Source: Apostichopus japonicus (Eukaryota; Echinodermata; Holothuroidea; Aspidochirotida; Stichopodidae). From it: a stretch of DNA of 64,000 nucleotides. Below are positions 52,569-64,000 of this stretch, one piece after another. Each line of letters opens with the position of its first letter. The first letter of the stretch is position 1. The stretch lies in contig NC_092568.1 of the NCBI RefSeq assembly GCF_037975245.1, forward strand, positions 29,045,501 to 29,109,500, read 5' to 3'. The position numbers and the translations under genes were made by a program. The notes beneath the pieces were generated by a model. It was not told the DNA's origin, searched no databases, and was given only the letters and a program-made list of their open reading frames with translations.

Positions 52569-55500
52569 ATGGAAGGAACATTGCAAGGAGCAGCAGATGA
52601 TGTTCTGCCCCCTCAGACAGATGACTGCAAAATGTCCGTAAGGAAGAAAAAAGTACATTTTGAAGATGATCATGCAAACCTAGTTAAAGGAGAGGCAGAG
52701 GAAGATTCTGTTGTTCACATGCAGAGCATTCCTGGAGGAAGACACACTCACAGTTCTATCATGAAAGGAAAAGATGGAGTGAAGCGATTGGAGAAAATGG
52801 ATAAGAAACTTCAGGAGAAACGCAGAATTTATTCTGAAGAAAAGGCAGAACTTGCGAAAAAGTTGGAAGAAACAAAAGCCAGTTTCAATCAGGAGGTACG
52901 TATTGCACAAACAACTTCAATGATGTGAAAATGTGTAACCGAAAAAAACTTGGAAGAGAAAACAAATTGTATAAACAGAAATGTACAACATTGTAGAGAA
53001 CAGGGAATAAATCATCTAGTTGGACAAGTTTGTTTACACAAATAGCAGCTTTAGCAGTTTAAACATTTTAAGAAATTGCAACAAAATAAAACACAAAATG
53101 TTATTATCTGTACTTTTACAGGTAGTTTCCTTTTTAGTAAAAATGGACTTTGAAATATACATACAGTGTATGTAACATTCAATACTTAGTCCATTTTAAC
53201 AGATGTTAAGAATGACAGCAACTTACCAATTACGTTTAACTGTATGTCCAGAGGATTTATTACATACAGTGTGCATCTTTCTCTGCGCCCTACCCCCCCC
53301 CCCCCCCCCCTCCTCTGTCCCAACCTTCTGCAATCACTTGTCCTCATTTCCATTCGATTCATGATCTATTCAAAATGAGAGTATTGAACCCTACCTGAAA
53401 TTGTTCCCAATACAGGAATCCTTTGATGGCTATCACTGTTCAGACAAACTCTTTTCTATCTTGGCATACAAATCATCAACATGTCCGTTAAGTAATTTTT
53501 GTCTTTTTTAAGTGGAGCTGCAAACCAAAATTTGACAATATTACTCTTTCCTGCATTCCCAAGATTGTACAAGGGATCTGTACTTTAAGAAGAATATGAA
53601 CCACTTACCTATAAAAGGGATATAAACAGTGGCGGAGCGTCCATACAGTCAGGGGGGGCAAATGCCCCCCCTGACGAACTCAAATGGACTGCTGGCGCCC
53701 TTTTCAGCTTTTTACCACTTTTTACTTATTCGCGATTATTGACTTTTTTATTGCGCTCTCATCTACCTATTGACATTTGTCACATTATCTGCAAATTAGC
53801 AAGGCCCGGAAAGGGTCATTTCCGGCGATCTAGGGAGTATCTTTACTCAAAAATTTTCTGTACGCTCCGCGCCAACCTGTGGTGGCGCTCCGCTTAGATA
53901 GTGTCGAAAGCGCCCCCCCCGACCAATACCCCTAGCTCCACCACTGGATATAAATGCTATAGAGTTTGTTCATGGAAACAGCTCTTACCGTATGAACAGG
54001 CTCACAGCAACCATGAAGCTTACACAGCTGTGTTGATGTTGTACCGAAAATAAGTTTGAATAAATGTTCACCAATTCATATACTACATTTTTAATTGGTT
54101 TAGAATCTCCTAGCACATTTGGTTGTACCAAAATTTGTTGTCAATAATTTCAGATAAAGAAGTATGAAAGAGATCTGCAAGAGAAAAGACAGGATTATTT
54201 AACACAACTCGATAACTTGAAGATGGACGAACAGGTTTCAAGTATTGGCAAAAGAATGGAAGAGCTAGAACAGTTGGAGAAAGGACTCAATTCTCGCCTG
54301 GAACACTTTCTGGAATACGAAAAAGAGGTGGGTTTTTATACCACTGCATATTAATGTACCATGTTGGAAGTGTATGTGTGTGCAATGTTACATTGAGGAT
54401 GGAGGAGTTAGGGAGGGGGGGTGAGGAGGGGGCTGGCACCCAATTTAAAAAAAAAAATGATAATCCTGTCGGTGACCTTATTTTTTGTAGACTTTCAAAT
54501 GAAGTGACTTTTTTTTTATTATTTATACTGTATATATTTTAATTCAAATTTTCTCCATTTTATGTGAACCTCTGCTTTCTTGTTTATTTTGAGAAGCACT
54601 GTCATGAAAAAACTATTGGGGAGGGGAGGGGGGGGGGAAGACTATCATGAGCAACAAACTTTTGGCTACAATTCTGCCAAATCTGACAACCCAGAGTTGC
54701 CCTCCTCCTTCGTTTTATAGTGAAACAATTTCAAGGGATGTATTGCAAAAATTCCAATACGGACTACTTGTTTTGACTGCTTATCACATACCTGACATTC
54801 TGCAGTATTGTGCAACTCAATGAAGCTTAAGATTAGCATTTTATGCCTTCTGATGAGTGTATTATTACGATTGATTTATTGAGCTGCTAACTTGAAAGAG
54901 GAATGGGTTGTCCGGTATATTCAATTGAGAAAGTTTGGGGTTGTAATCACCCGTGGTCTTCCTGTCAGTTTCCGTTTGCATCGGAAGCAGGCATCAATTT
55001 GCATATCTTGCCAAACATGATATTTCAGCGATCCTTCCTCTCGTTTTTCTCTCTCTTTTCGATTTGAATTTTAGATTCAGGAATTTGAAGGTTACTTAAG
55101 CAGAAGACAGGAGCTATGTCAGAGACAAGAGTATGACTTAGAGAGACAAAAGGAGGTTTGTACTGTAATACTTCATGAATATGCAAATTAAAACATCATG
55201 ATAGATGCCGTGACATTTGAAGCTGCCTTGGATCATGCAGATTATCTTTTACATACCATGTTTCTTTTACATACATCATGAATCCAAAATTATATCACTT
55301 AAAACCACCTCATGTGCTTGGAAATTTGATCAGTTTACCAGGTATCACTGTTGATCGATACTAAAATCCCATAACTATGTGATTTATAGCTTGACTGATA
55401 AAGCTTCATTTCTAGTAGCGAAGGAAGTGGCCAGAAGTTTGAAAATTTGCGATTTCCACTTTGTATGTGATTATACCTACCAACCATAGGGGGTACTCAC

Positions 55501-57945
55501 TACAGTGATTCAAGTCAGTGACTAAATCAACTGGAGTCCGGAAAAAACTACTCGCAATGACGTGACTCAATCTTTGAAAATGAAGCGATTCAATCGTTAT
55601 GCCACTCAGAATCATCCTTTAAACCTCCTATTATTTTCTCTTTCATTCTATTTTGTTTTCGTTTCTATCTTGTAGAAATTAGATACCCTTCATGAGGAGC
55701 TGGAAGCAGATAGGTTTAATTTGGAGGAAGCAGGATTTGATACCTCCAAGATGGGGACAAAGCAAACGAGGTGACAGATATTGATATAGATATTACAAAA
55801 TCTTAACGATTTTGACAAAATTCTGTGCAAAGGTGATTTAGCTTTTGAAGCGGAAGTAATATATTAACCTGACACCGGTGTGAATTGGTTTGATGTAAAG
55901 TAACTTTGATTGGTGATTGAAAAAAACCCAAAGAGAAAGACCCAGATGACCGACTTGTGGAGATCATTGGTGTTTTATATATATTTAACTTTCCATTGAT
56001 AAGATAGTTAGAAGGGTAATAAATACCTTGAATTAGTGAGAACATGAGATACAATCTCATATTCCAGGGACTCTTAACATTCATTAATTTATGTTGATGG
56101 TTGATTGGTCTGCTACGGAAAGACATGATTCAGCTGTTCTTAATATGGACTATATATGGACTGTGATATATCATCATCCGAACAGTGCAAAGCAAAATGA
56201 TATTCATTTTTTTTTTTATTCATTTCAACTCCAAATGTAGCTTCCGTTTCCAATTATTTCATTAAAATCTGAAGTATTTCAAGGATAAACTCTATTTGTA
56301 CTAGCCTGTCTAGCCTGTCACTTTCAATAGTTGGTATTGAAAGTTTTGCATATTACATGAATGATGTTTACTTTGATGCATTGCATCCAGTGGCTGATAT
56401 AGGTTGAGAACCATGTGAAATCTATTGTAATTGTTATATCTGTATAATTTTGTACTGATGTTGGTCATGTGTGACCGATTGTAGGCAGGTAGAAATAGCC
56501 GTCAAATTCACATCGTGTTTTGTAAATGGACGAAGAAGAGAGTACTCTGCTTTATCCCTTTGACAGTCACATATATTGTCTTACAAGTTTTTCAGATTTG
56601 GTTAGCTTCCATTACAAAATATGATACAGTGTTAGAGATCTTTATTCTATTTCCTGCAAGATTCAGAGGGCCTTGCACTCAAGTGACTGGTATAGTAATT
56701 GTATAGTAATAGTAAATTCCATTACAGAAAATATTTGTGTCCCACAAACTTTAATGTACTGTTTTTTGCTTGTTCATCTGTAACCCTCTGGATTTTTGGC
56801 CCTAATTTCATCTTCTTTCTTGTGCAATTTTTGTGGACCAAAGGAACAGGTTATGTTCTCAATTACCTCATATATTTTCATTTAATAGTTGAGTATGGTA
56901 CCACAAGAAAATCTCATGCAAAATGAATGAAGTTTTTCTTTTATCATCAACAGGAGATCACATGGACTTGAGACCACAGCAGAAGAAGATTACATCTTAA
57001 AGGCCAATTTGAGGAAGTGTCAGTTTGAACTAGCTAAAGCTACAGATCAGACTGGTCAACAAGCTAAAGAGATTGAATTAATTACGAAAGAGGTATGTAT
57101 CCTATATTAAACAGGAATAGAGTAATCCATACAGTGTTATTTGTTATTACCCCATTCAGAGTTGGTGTATCATTATTTATCATTCTGAACAGGGCATGTA
57201 ATATTTACAAAGGAATGGGACACTATCTAAGAAAGAGATCATTATCACATGATATGTAATCCTATTAAATCCAATCCTGGACATTCAGTGTCCTACTTTA
57301 CAAATTTTATATAACTTTATTGATAGCCTTAAAATCATTTTTCTGTTAAGTAAGAAAGTAATAAATTCCAAACTTCTTGTTTTGTTTCCCTTTAATATTT
57401 CAGTTTTTAATCCTCTGTAAAAGAATATAAATTTGAAAATCATCTCTTATCGCCTTTTATATCATTTTTAGGTTTTTGTTATTTTGTTTGTTTGTTCTTC
57501 TTCTTCTCTCTAGCTTCAGCAGGAGAAGGAAGAAAACAGGAAGCAAGCTCAGAAAATCAAACACCTGGAAAGTCAGCTATCAATCTACATAAGTATGAAT
57601 AGATCAGGCTCAGACCATCACTCAATCAGGAGCTTTGGGTCAAAGGTCAGTCAAGATGGAGACCAAGCAAGGACATCTAGGAATAGTAGCAGAAGTAATG
57701 CTACCTTAGAGAGGTTAAACACTGGTCAACTGAGTATCAACCAAGAAGCTCAGATGAGGCACAATCTTAAACAAAGGTCAGGGAGGTCAAGTAGCAAAGA
57801 CCAAAATCGAAATAAATACTTGCCACGAAAGCATTCCGTAGATAGTGGAAGAGGGTCCTCGCAAATAACTGTGGACACCAATGGAAAAATGAATGATGAA
57901 ATTGGTAAAAAGGATTTTAATAGCAGAGTATGCACTGTTTTATAA
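52569..57945 (+). CDS. Coiled-coil protein, six exons, ~415 residues, function unknown
   Basis: Exons: 52569-52895, 54154-54327, 55075-55155, 55676-55770, 56954-57092 and 57514-57945. All junctions are GT-AG and join in frame, most in phase 0. The N-terminus is acidic, with KKKVHFEDD at residues 26-34; K-V-H-F matches the PP1-docking RVxF pattern. From about residue 65 to 290 the protein is rich in Glu/Lys/Gln with heptad-like Leu spacing, a long coiled coil. The C-terminal ~110 residues are Ser/Arg/Lys-rich and probably disordered. The reading ends ...RVCTVL, a CaaX-like prenylation signal (Leu at the end favours geranylgeranylation), but the last codons lie in a degenerate repeat. A good donor (AGA|GTATGC at 57927/57928, phase 0) could instead splice to 59277. 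The start is uncertain because an upstream frame may join (see 52470). I do not recognise the orthologue. A cytoskeletal, centrosomal or cilia-related scaffold is a reasonable but unproven guess. Confidence 0.8.
53280..53313. repeat. Poly-C tract in an intron
   Basis: A C-run of more than 18 bases in the first intron of the coiled-coil gene, typical of the G/C homopolymers throughout this window. Confidence 0.8.
53627..53946. mobile_element. hAT-type miniature element, GGCGGAGC family, in an intron
   Basis: Left end CAGTGGCGGAGC, right end GCTCCACCACTG, with a perfect 8-bp duplication GATATAAA (53619-53626 and 53947-53954). It is 320 bp, in intron 1 of the coiled-coil gene. The interior shares GTGGCGCTCCGCTTAGATAG with the 21373 element in reverse orientation. 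It has no coding capacity. Confidence 0.92.
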
Positions 57946-58560
57946 GTATTGTCATATAGCATGTCTATTCAAGTAGAGTATGTGTTGCTATTACATACTG
58001 ATTTTAGGAATGGAGCATGCTCTACTTTTGTATTCATTTTGATAGTAAAGCATGCTATGTTTGGTACTCAATTCATTATTAAAGTTTGCTCTATTTTGTA
58101 CTTACTTCCTCAGTAAAGCATGACTTTTTTTGTAATCAAGTCATTTAGTATAAAGCATGCTCTATTTTGTACTCAATTCATTAGTAATGCATGCTCTATT
58201 TTGTACTCTATTAGTAATGCATGATTTATTTTAGAAGCAATATATATTGTAGTATTTGTACAGAAATCAGAAGCTGAACTACTTTGTACTAGTGAATTCA
58301 GCTCTATTTTATACTTATTGCAAATTCAGAGTGTGCTATACTATTTATACTTATTTCAAAAGCAAAGTAAGCCTGATTTTGTAGTTCTTCTTTCAAGTAT
58401 AAAGTGTGCTCTATATTGTATGTCTTTCAATTGATAGAAGATGCCTTAACTAATTTTTAAATAGTAGAATTATTAAATATATATGAACCTTTTGGCTGCA
58501 GTCAATTTTGAATAGTAGAGTATGCTCTATATTCATTATTTTTTAATAGCAGAATATAAA
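57915..58560 (+). repeat. Degenerate tandem repeat at the 3' end of the coiled-coil gene
   Basis: Many imperfect copies of a motif like AGTAAAGCATGCTCTATTTT, followed by GTACTCAATTCATT, spaced about 35-65 bp apart. The first unit (AGCAGAGTATGCACTGTTTT, from 57922) overlaps the last codons and stop of the coiled-coil reading frame. So the CTVL terminus is encoded by repeat sequence. Confidence 0.7.
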
Positions 58561-58813
58561 AAAATATGAAATAACATGTTCTATTTTACACAAATATATC
58601 TTTGATTGAGCATATTGTATTTTATCATTATTTAACTTTTAGGGCTTTTGACTATGTTATACATTAGCAATATGTACTATAAACGTGTATTTATATTTCA
58701 TTAAACTTAGACTATGATTTACCTTACGTCTGTATATAAAATATGCAATTATCGGTGTGTGCTATGTTTTACATAATATTTATTGTAACATTTGCATTCT
58801 TTCAAAATTTCAA

Positions 58814-58819
58814 AATAAA
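58814..58819 (+). promoter_or_regulatory. Candidate poly(A) signal (unspliced 3' end)
   Basis: AATAAA about 870 bp past the stop at 57943-57945. It would serve a transcript that reads through the 57927 donor. Confidence 0.3.
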
Positions 58820-59276
58820 TTAGTGTATATCTTTGATAAATATTTGATAAATTGTGCGTAGAAATATTATATCATTCTTAAGATCGTCCAGACGCGGCTG
58901 CTTTCCTTTCATTGCATATTTGGGTTCCTTTCTCTTCAGAAATCAATTTCCCCCAAGATGAATATAACAATACAGACTTTCATTTCATGTAGTGTTAAAT
59001 AGAATCCATGCACACAAGTGAGAAGAGTTAAAACAGTAACCTACTTTCTCCTATTACAGTAGTGTCTGTGTCTTTGATATGTCTCATTATGAAAACTGAA
59101 TATTGAATAGCTGATGGAAAGAAATCCCCTCCTTCTCAGAGGTTGACTATATAGAGATAGGTTAGGCTATAAAATTAAGTGTACCAAAAGTTGCTGCATA
59201 TCACATAATGGTTAGGTGTCTCATATATTTAAACTTATCATCTATTTTTGAATTTACTGGGGTTTTTTTTTTCCAG

Positions 59277-59318
59277 ATGCACACATGTATAAAAATTCAA
59301 CTAGCAGAGAAGAATTAG
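59277..59318 (+). CDS. Candidate alternative terminal exon of the coiled-coil gene
   Basis: A strong polypyrimidine tract and TTTCCAG acceptor (to 59276) precede a short frame that in phase 0 reads 13 codons (MHTCIKIQLAEKN) to TAG at 59316-59318. Joined to the donor at 57927 it would replace the CTVL end. In phase 2 a different 22-codon frame to about 59344 is open, so the true reading cannot be decided. An AATAAA follows at 59425. Confidence 0.4.
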   Translation: MHTCIKIQLAEKN

Positions 59319-59424
59319 GAAACAACATGATTGAAATAAATTAAGATGATATATGTCAGTGTTCTATGCAAATAATGAAAGTGTGCTATATGAACTGTAA
59401 TTCCATAGTTGATATTTTGTTAAA

Positions 59425-59430
59425 AATAAA
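59425..59430 (+). promoter_or_regulatory. Candidate poly(A) signal (spliced 3' end)
   Basis: AATAAA about 107 bp after the candidate terminal exon's stop. Confidence 0.4.
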
Positions 59431-60630
59431 GTTAAATATAAACACTAATAAGCAAATGCACTGAATTTTATAGCTGAGATATTTTCAGCTGAGTACCTTG
59501 CAATATCAAAGTCTTTAGAGAGGTTTACGTTTTTACACATCTTGTCCAGAATGGAACCAAAACGTCACAACCAAACCACCCTAGAGAAATTCATTGGTAA
59601 GGGTATCAATCTCACATACAGAAATCTCACAGAATGAAGCTGCAGCGAAAAAACTAGCAGCTTATACGTAATCCTTTATGTTATAATGGTATGAATGCTG
59701 ACAGAATTTGAAGGGTATATACTATTTGTATTCGCTATATAACCCTTGTGCTATTGATAGTATGTGCTTTTATGTTGCTGATGTCTTTTAATGGCCATTT
59801 CTGGTAATGTGTTTACATGTAGTGTCAAGAATCAAACAATTTTATAATTGATAAATTTACATAAAGAAATTAAATATTATATTAAGATCTGAACTTTTCT
59901 TTTTCAGTTTTTCTTTTACAACTGAGACAAGCTTTAAACTTTGTCAGAAGACTTAATATGTCTTAACTGCATATCCCAAAATAGAAAACAACACAAAAAT
60001 ATATTTAAAAGTCATGTTTAATACAAGCGTTTCCAAAGATAATCACATCTTCCTCCTCGGGTCATTGAAATGAAAAATAAAAATAAAGGGTTACAGATAT
60101 AACTCTGTAATATGTGCTTATATTTTCATTTCAGTAACCTGAGCAGGAAAATGTGACCATCTTCGAAAACGTCTGTATTTAACATATGTTTGTGTTGTAT
60201 TGCACTTTTGTTTGGTTCTCTAGAGATTGTTCTCACATAGCAGGCCTCATATGTTTAGAGCTGGTCTGCCCTAATACACACCTCAATAACAGGAATTCAT
60301 GAAAGAGAACAGACGCAAGGAAATTTGCTGCAGAAATATTTTGTTTATACATAGTAACATTTAATAGTTCATCAATGCCTAGCATGTACACTAGTGTATG
60401 TGATGATTATAGCTGATGCTTTAATATATTTACCTGTTGATGAAATACCAAAATGTGTAGTTTTCACATTGTACAGTGATATGCAGAGATGGAAAAAGAA
60501 GAGATGAGAGGGGGAGGGGGGGGGGGGGGAAGGGGAAGCTGGATAAAGGAATGAGAGCTAGCAGCCTGTTTCCAAACCCATGTAAAGCAAGATTGAACAG
60601 CCAAGATAAGGTTCAGTACCAATGAACACC
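59431..60630. other. Intergenic, nothing recognised
   Basis: AT-rich with one G-run at about 60511-60530. No exon supported. Confidence 0.45.
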
Positions 60631-62015
60631 ATTATAGATAATAGTCTACCAGAAGGAGGGTGAAGATGTGGAGGATCTGTATCAACATCAGCCTTGAAGG
60701 CAGTTTTTCGATGCTAAGCATACCATTAATAGATTATAGTTTACCAGAAGGGGAGGGGGGGGGGAGAATGTGGAGGATCTGTACCAACATCAACCTTGAA
60801 GGCAATTTTTCGATGCTAAGCATACCATTAATAGATTATAGTTTACCAGAAGGGAGGGGGGGGGGGAGATGTGGAGGATCTGTACCAACATCAGCCTTGA
60901 AGGCAGTTTTTCGATGCTAAGCATACCATTAATAGATTATAGTTTACCAGAAGGGGAGGGGGGGGGGGGAAGAATGTGGAGGATCTGTACCAACATCAGC
61001 CTTGAAGGCAGTTTTACGATGCTAAGCATACCATTAATAGTTTACCAGAAGGGGAGGGGGGGGGGAGATGTGGAGGATCTGTACCAATATCAGCCTTCAA
61101 GGCAGTTTTACGATGCTAAGCATACCATTTATAGATAATAGTTTACCAGAAGGGGAGGGGGGGGGGGATGTGGAGGATCTGTACCAACATCAGCCTTGAA
61201 GGCAGTTTTACGATGCTAAGCATACCATTAATAGTTTACCAGAAGGGGAGGGGGGGGGGGAAGAATGTGGAGGATCTGTACCAATATCAGCCTTCAAGGC
61301 AGTTTTACGATGCTAAGCATACCATTTATAGATAATAGTCTACCAGAAAAGGAGGAGGGGGGGGGGGAATGTGGAGGATCTGTACCAGTATCAGCCTTCA
61401 AGGCAGTTTTACGATGCTAAGCATACCATTTATAGATAATAGTTTACCAGAAGGGGAGGGGGGGGGGATGTGGAGGATCTGTACCAACATCAGCCTTGAA
61501 GGCAGTTTTACGATGCTAAGCATACCATTAATAGTTTACCAGAAGGGGAGGGGGGGGGGGAAGAATGTGGAGGATCTGTACCAATATCAGCCTTCAAGGC
61601 AGTTTTACGATGCTAAGCATACCATTTATAGATAATAGTCTACCAGAAAAGGAGGAGGGGGGGGGGGAATGTGGAGGATCTGTACCAGTATCAGCCTTCA
61701 AGGCAGTTTTACGATGCTAAGCATACCATTTATAGATAATAGTTTACCAGAAGGGGAGGGGGGGGGGGGGAAGAATGTGGAGGATCTGTACCAATATCAG
61801 CCTTGAAGGCAGTTTTTCAATGCTAAGCATACCATTAATAGTTTACCAGAAGGGGGTGGGATGTGGAGGATCTGTGCCAATATCAGCCTTCAAGGCAGTT
61901 TTATGATGCTAAGCATACCATTTATAGATAATAGTCTACCAGAAGGGGAGGGGGGGGGGATGTGGAGGATCTGTACCAATATCAGCCTTGAAGGCAGATT
62001 TATGATGCTAAGCAA
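60631..62015 (+). repeat. G-run tandem array, ~87-106-bp unit, 14 copies
   Basis: Each unit contains TTTACCAGAAGGGG, a G-run usually of 8-12, GTGGAGGATCTGTACCAA, the short palindrome GCCTTGAAGGC (or its flip GCCTTCAAGGC) and GATGCTAAGCATACCATT. GTGGAGGATCTGT occurs 14 times. A three-unit block of 300 bp is duplicated essentially exactly (61141-61440 and 61441-61740). The unit lengths are not constant and the frames shift, so the repeating peptides it encodes (WRICTNIS, MLSIPL) are artefacts. Confidence 0.95.
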
Positions 62016-62185
62016 GCACAGATGGTGCATGTTAATAGAAGCAGAATGGTTTATAACTTACACTTCAGGTCATGTGCTAACCATGTACAGTTTTAACTCA
62101 CTTTGGATTTTGTTTTTAATTGAGATGACCATTTCAGATGGTATAAACCACAAACTTCTCATGGATAACAAACCCACCTTACTCT

Positions 62186-62256
62186 AGCTGGGCAGGGCTC
62201 GAACCCACTATTTCGCAGATGTTAGGTTTCATTGCTTCTAATGCCACCGCCTATCT
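62186..62256 (-). other. tRNA-like fragment (possible SINE head)
   Basis: On the minus strand a B-box-like GGTTCGAGCCC (62205-62195) lies about 30 bp after an A-box-like TGGCATTAGAAG (62246-62235). The stems do not pair well enough for a functional tRNA, so a tRNA-derived SINE remnant or pseudogene is the better reading. Confidence 0.3.
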
Positions 62257-64000
62257 CCACTTAGCACTTGACCATAGCAATGGTTTTATTGTCATGTCAA
62301 CATTGCCTGTCCTTCACAACATAACATTCATGGTTTCACAGTAATGATATAACATTGTTCCTCAGTTTTTACCTTCAGGTTAAGCTTTATAGTAGGTATT
62401 ATTAATTTAATGGGAAAGGAAACACCAAAACAAAACAGACAACTTCAATATTATTTTCATCCTTTTATTAAAATGAATTGAGCCACAAAAACTTCTCATA
62501 CCACTTTGTACATAAAAAAAAAATTACTGTGAATGAATGAAAGAAAGAAATGTTAAGTAAACAATGACTCTGAAAACAGAGAGGCACAAAAATAAAAAAT
62601 CAGGAACCAGTTTCCACCCATCCTCTCTTGTACCTTGGTCTGTTCTCTCCAAGTCAGGAAGTACTCCAAGAATTGTTTCAAATCATTTAAGTACAAGTTT
62701 TCGTCGATATAAAACAGACATTTCGACAAGACAAAAAACAGTAAATACATCGAGAATTGAAACACCATGAATTACTGTATGTTTAAACATCTTTGATAAC
62801 TGTACATGGCACAGAGTATCGCAGGAGTTGTGGGCAACGACACAGCACCAGTTGAGTTTTGAAGAGGGTGATAGTTGGTAAACTTTAGAATGGTTCACCG
62901 AAGTAGCAAATAATTTGCAATATTTCATCAAAATCAAGGCAAAATACTGCTGTCAATCATGATTTTTGTGGATCAATGGCATTCATCTCAGATCCACATA
63001 TAAAAATTAATTTCAGATTAATTTTAAATTAAGTTCTGATTTGATAATGTCAGAACAACAAATTTGTCAATACCATCTTAAAACACACCAAAGGTCTTCT
63101 ATTGTTTTGTTTTCTTGAAATGAATAATGAAGGGGTTTTCTATGAAATAAATAAAAAAAATTAGACCTTTGTATGAAGGACATTTATGAGATGTAGAATC
63201 TTAAAAATGAGAAGAAATCTGTCAAATTGGTGTGACCGTTTACCAACAATACACAACCACCAATACGGAAAAAAGAAAGAAAAAGAAACAATACTTGTAA
63301 ACACTTTTTTGTTGTTTCCAGTGAGGATGTTACATGTCACATACTACACAGTCTGGTAAAGGGCACATTTACACAAGGTACCAAGATGCACAGGGCTCCA
63401 AGTTCTACACCAACGTTTCAGTCAATACTTCAGAGTACACACAAATTATGATCAAGAACAAACATTAATCTCAGCATAGACTAGTGTTGAACAGGGATCT
63501 ACCAATCAATCACAAAGCTCAAGGGATCATCAAAGATGACCAATGTAGATATATGTTAGAATTATATCAATATCAATATATATATATATATATATATATA
63601 TATCTATATATATATATATATAAATAAATATATATAGATATATGTATACATATATCTATATACATATATATATATATATTTATATATAGGCATTACACAA
63701 TACTATACTGTTTTCTTTGAGGTTGTATTTGAGTTTATAATCAAAGTTAGAGGACCTGTCATTTCCATTTTGCTAGAATCGGAACAAGGACTCAGTCCAC
63801 CTCTGAAAAAGATCCTGCTTGGATCAAAATGTCAGGCCCTGCAACTTTCATACATTTACCTATATTTACCAATATTTACTTTTTGCAGTTCATAAGTAGT
63901 TAACAATTTTTTCTCTTTTTAATTTTTTGATCCCAGATTTGATGTGGGTTTAGCAATAAACTCGAGATATTTTAGAATGGGATCCCTCCGTGCCTATGTG
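62257..64000. other. Intergenic; TA repeats and a decayed hammerhead-like motif
   Basis: No exon supported. TA-rich microsatellite at about 63575-63688. At 63796-63822 lies a mutated relative of the 24343 motif: the same GATCC-TGCT-GGATC hairpin but CTGAAAA and AAAA instead of CTGAAGA and GAAA. Confidence 0.45.
63575..63688. repeat. (TA)n-rich microsatellite
   Basis: Mostly TATA with interspersed TATC, TAAATA and TATG interruptions. Confidence 0.9.

Noticed and set aside
60660-62187. Frames with repeated WRICTNIS and MLSIPL
   Set aside because: Translation of the G-run tandem array. Frames shift with G-run length.

Overview
The window is eukaryotic nuclear DNA. It has spliced genes with GT-AG introns, satellite DNA, miniature transposons, TA microsatellites and many long G or C runs, and no operon-like packing. 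The mitochondrial-carrier gene, the many small hAT-type elements with G-runs and a large foldback-type repeat locus fit a marine invertebrate deuterostome. An echinoderm is my best guess. This is inferred from general character, not from a diagnostic gene.

Layout. 1-14 kb is gene-poor: an old hAT-type miniature element (1154-1520), a 19-bp minisatellite (2201-2530), and a foldback element with long terminal inverted repeats (8023-8925) that carries a nested hAT-type element. At 14.11-14.26 kb on the minus strand is a likely first coding exon of a secreted protein; I could not find the next exon. 16-24 kb holds four more hAT-type miniature elements, one nested in another, all with matching 8-bp target duplications, plus a long TATC/TA microsatellite. 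25.4-28.2 kb (minus) holds a complete four-exon gene for an SLC25 mitochondrial carrier most like the SLC25A45/47/48 group.

30.6-50.9 kb is the outstanding region, a roughly 20-kb inverted-repeat locus. The left arm is about 32 tandem copies of a 224-225-bp satellite in one orientation. The right arm is about 38 copies in the opposite orientation. Between them lies a second, roughly 150-bp repeat family, also in inverted arrangement, and the junction between the two families is mirrored on both sides. The outer ends share a short inverted repeat built from 13-bp subrepeats. This resembles an oversized foldback transposon, as in the TU elements described from sea urchins. The right arm has been split by a 2-kb insertion carrying the end of a transposon-like protein gene, which was itself interrupted by a 1.0-kb hAT-type element.

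51-60 kb (plus) holds a six-exon gene for a coiled-coil protein of about 415 residues with a PP1-docking-like motif. Its last exon can either read into a CaaX-like end (CTVL) inside a degenerate repeat or splice to a further exon. 60.6-62.0 kb is a G-run-rich tandem array of about 100-bp units. The rest to 64 kb has a tRNA-like fragment and TA repeats but no gene I can support.

The two main genes are functionally unrelated and lie on opposite sides of the repeat locus. Most of the rest of the window is the product of transposition and tandem amplification.
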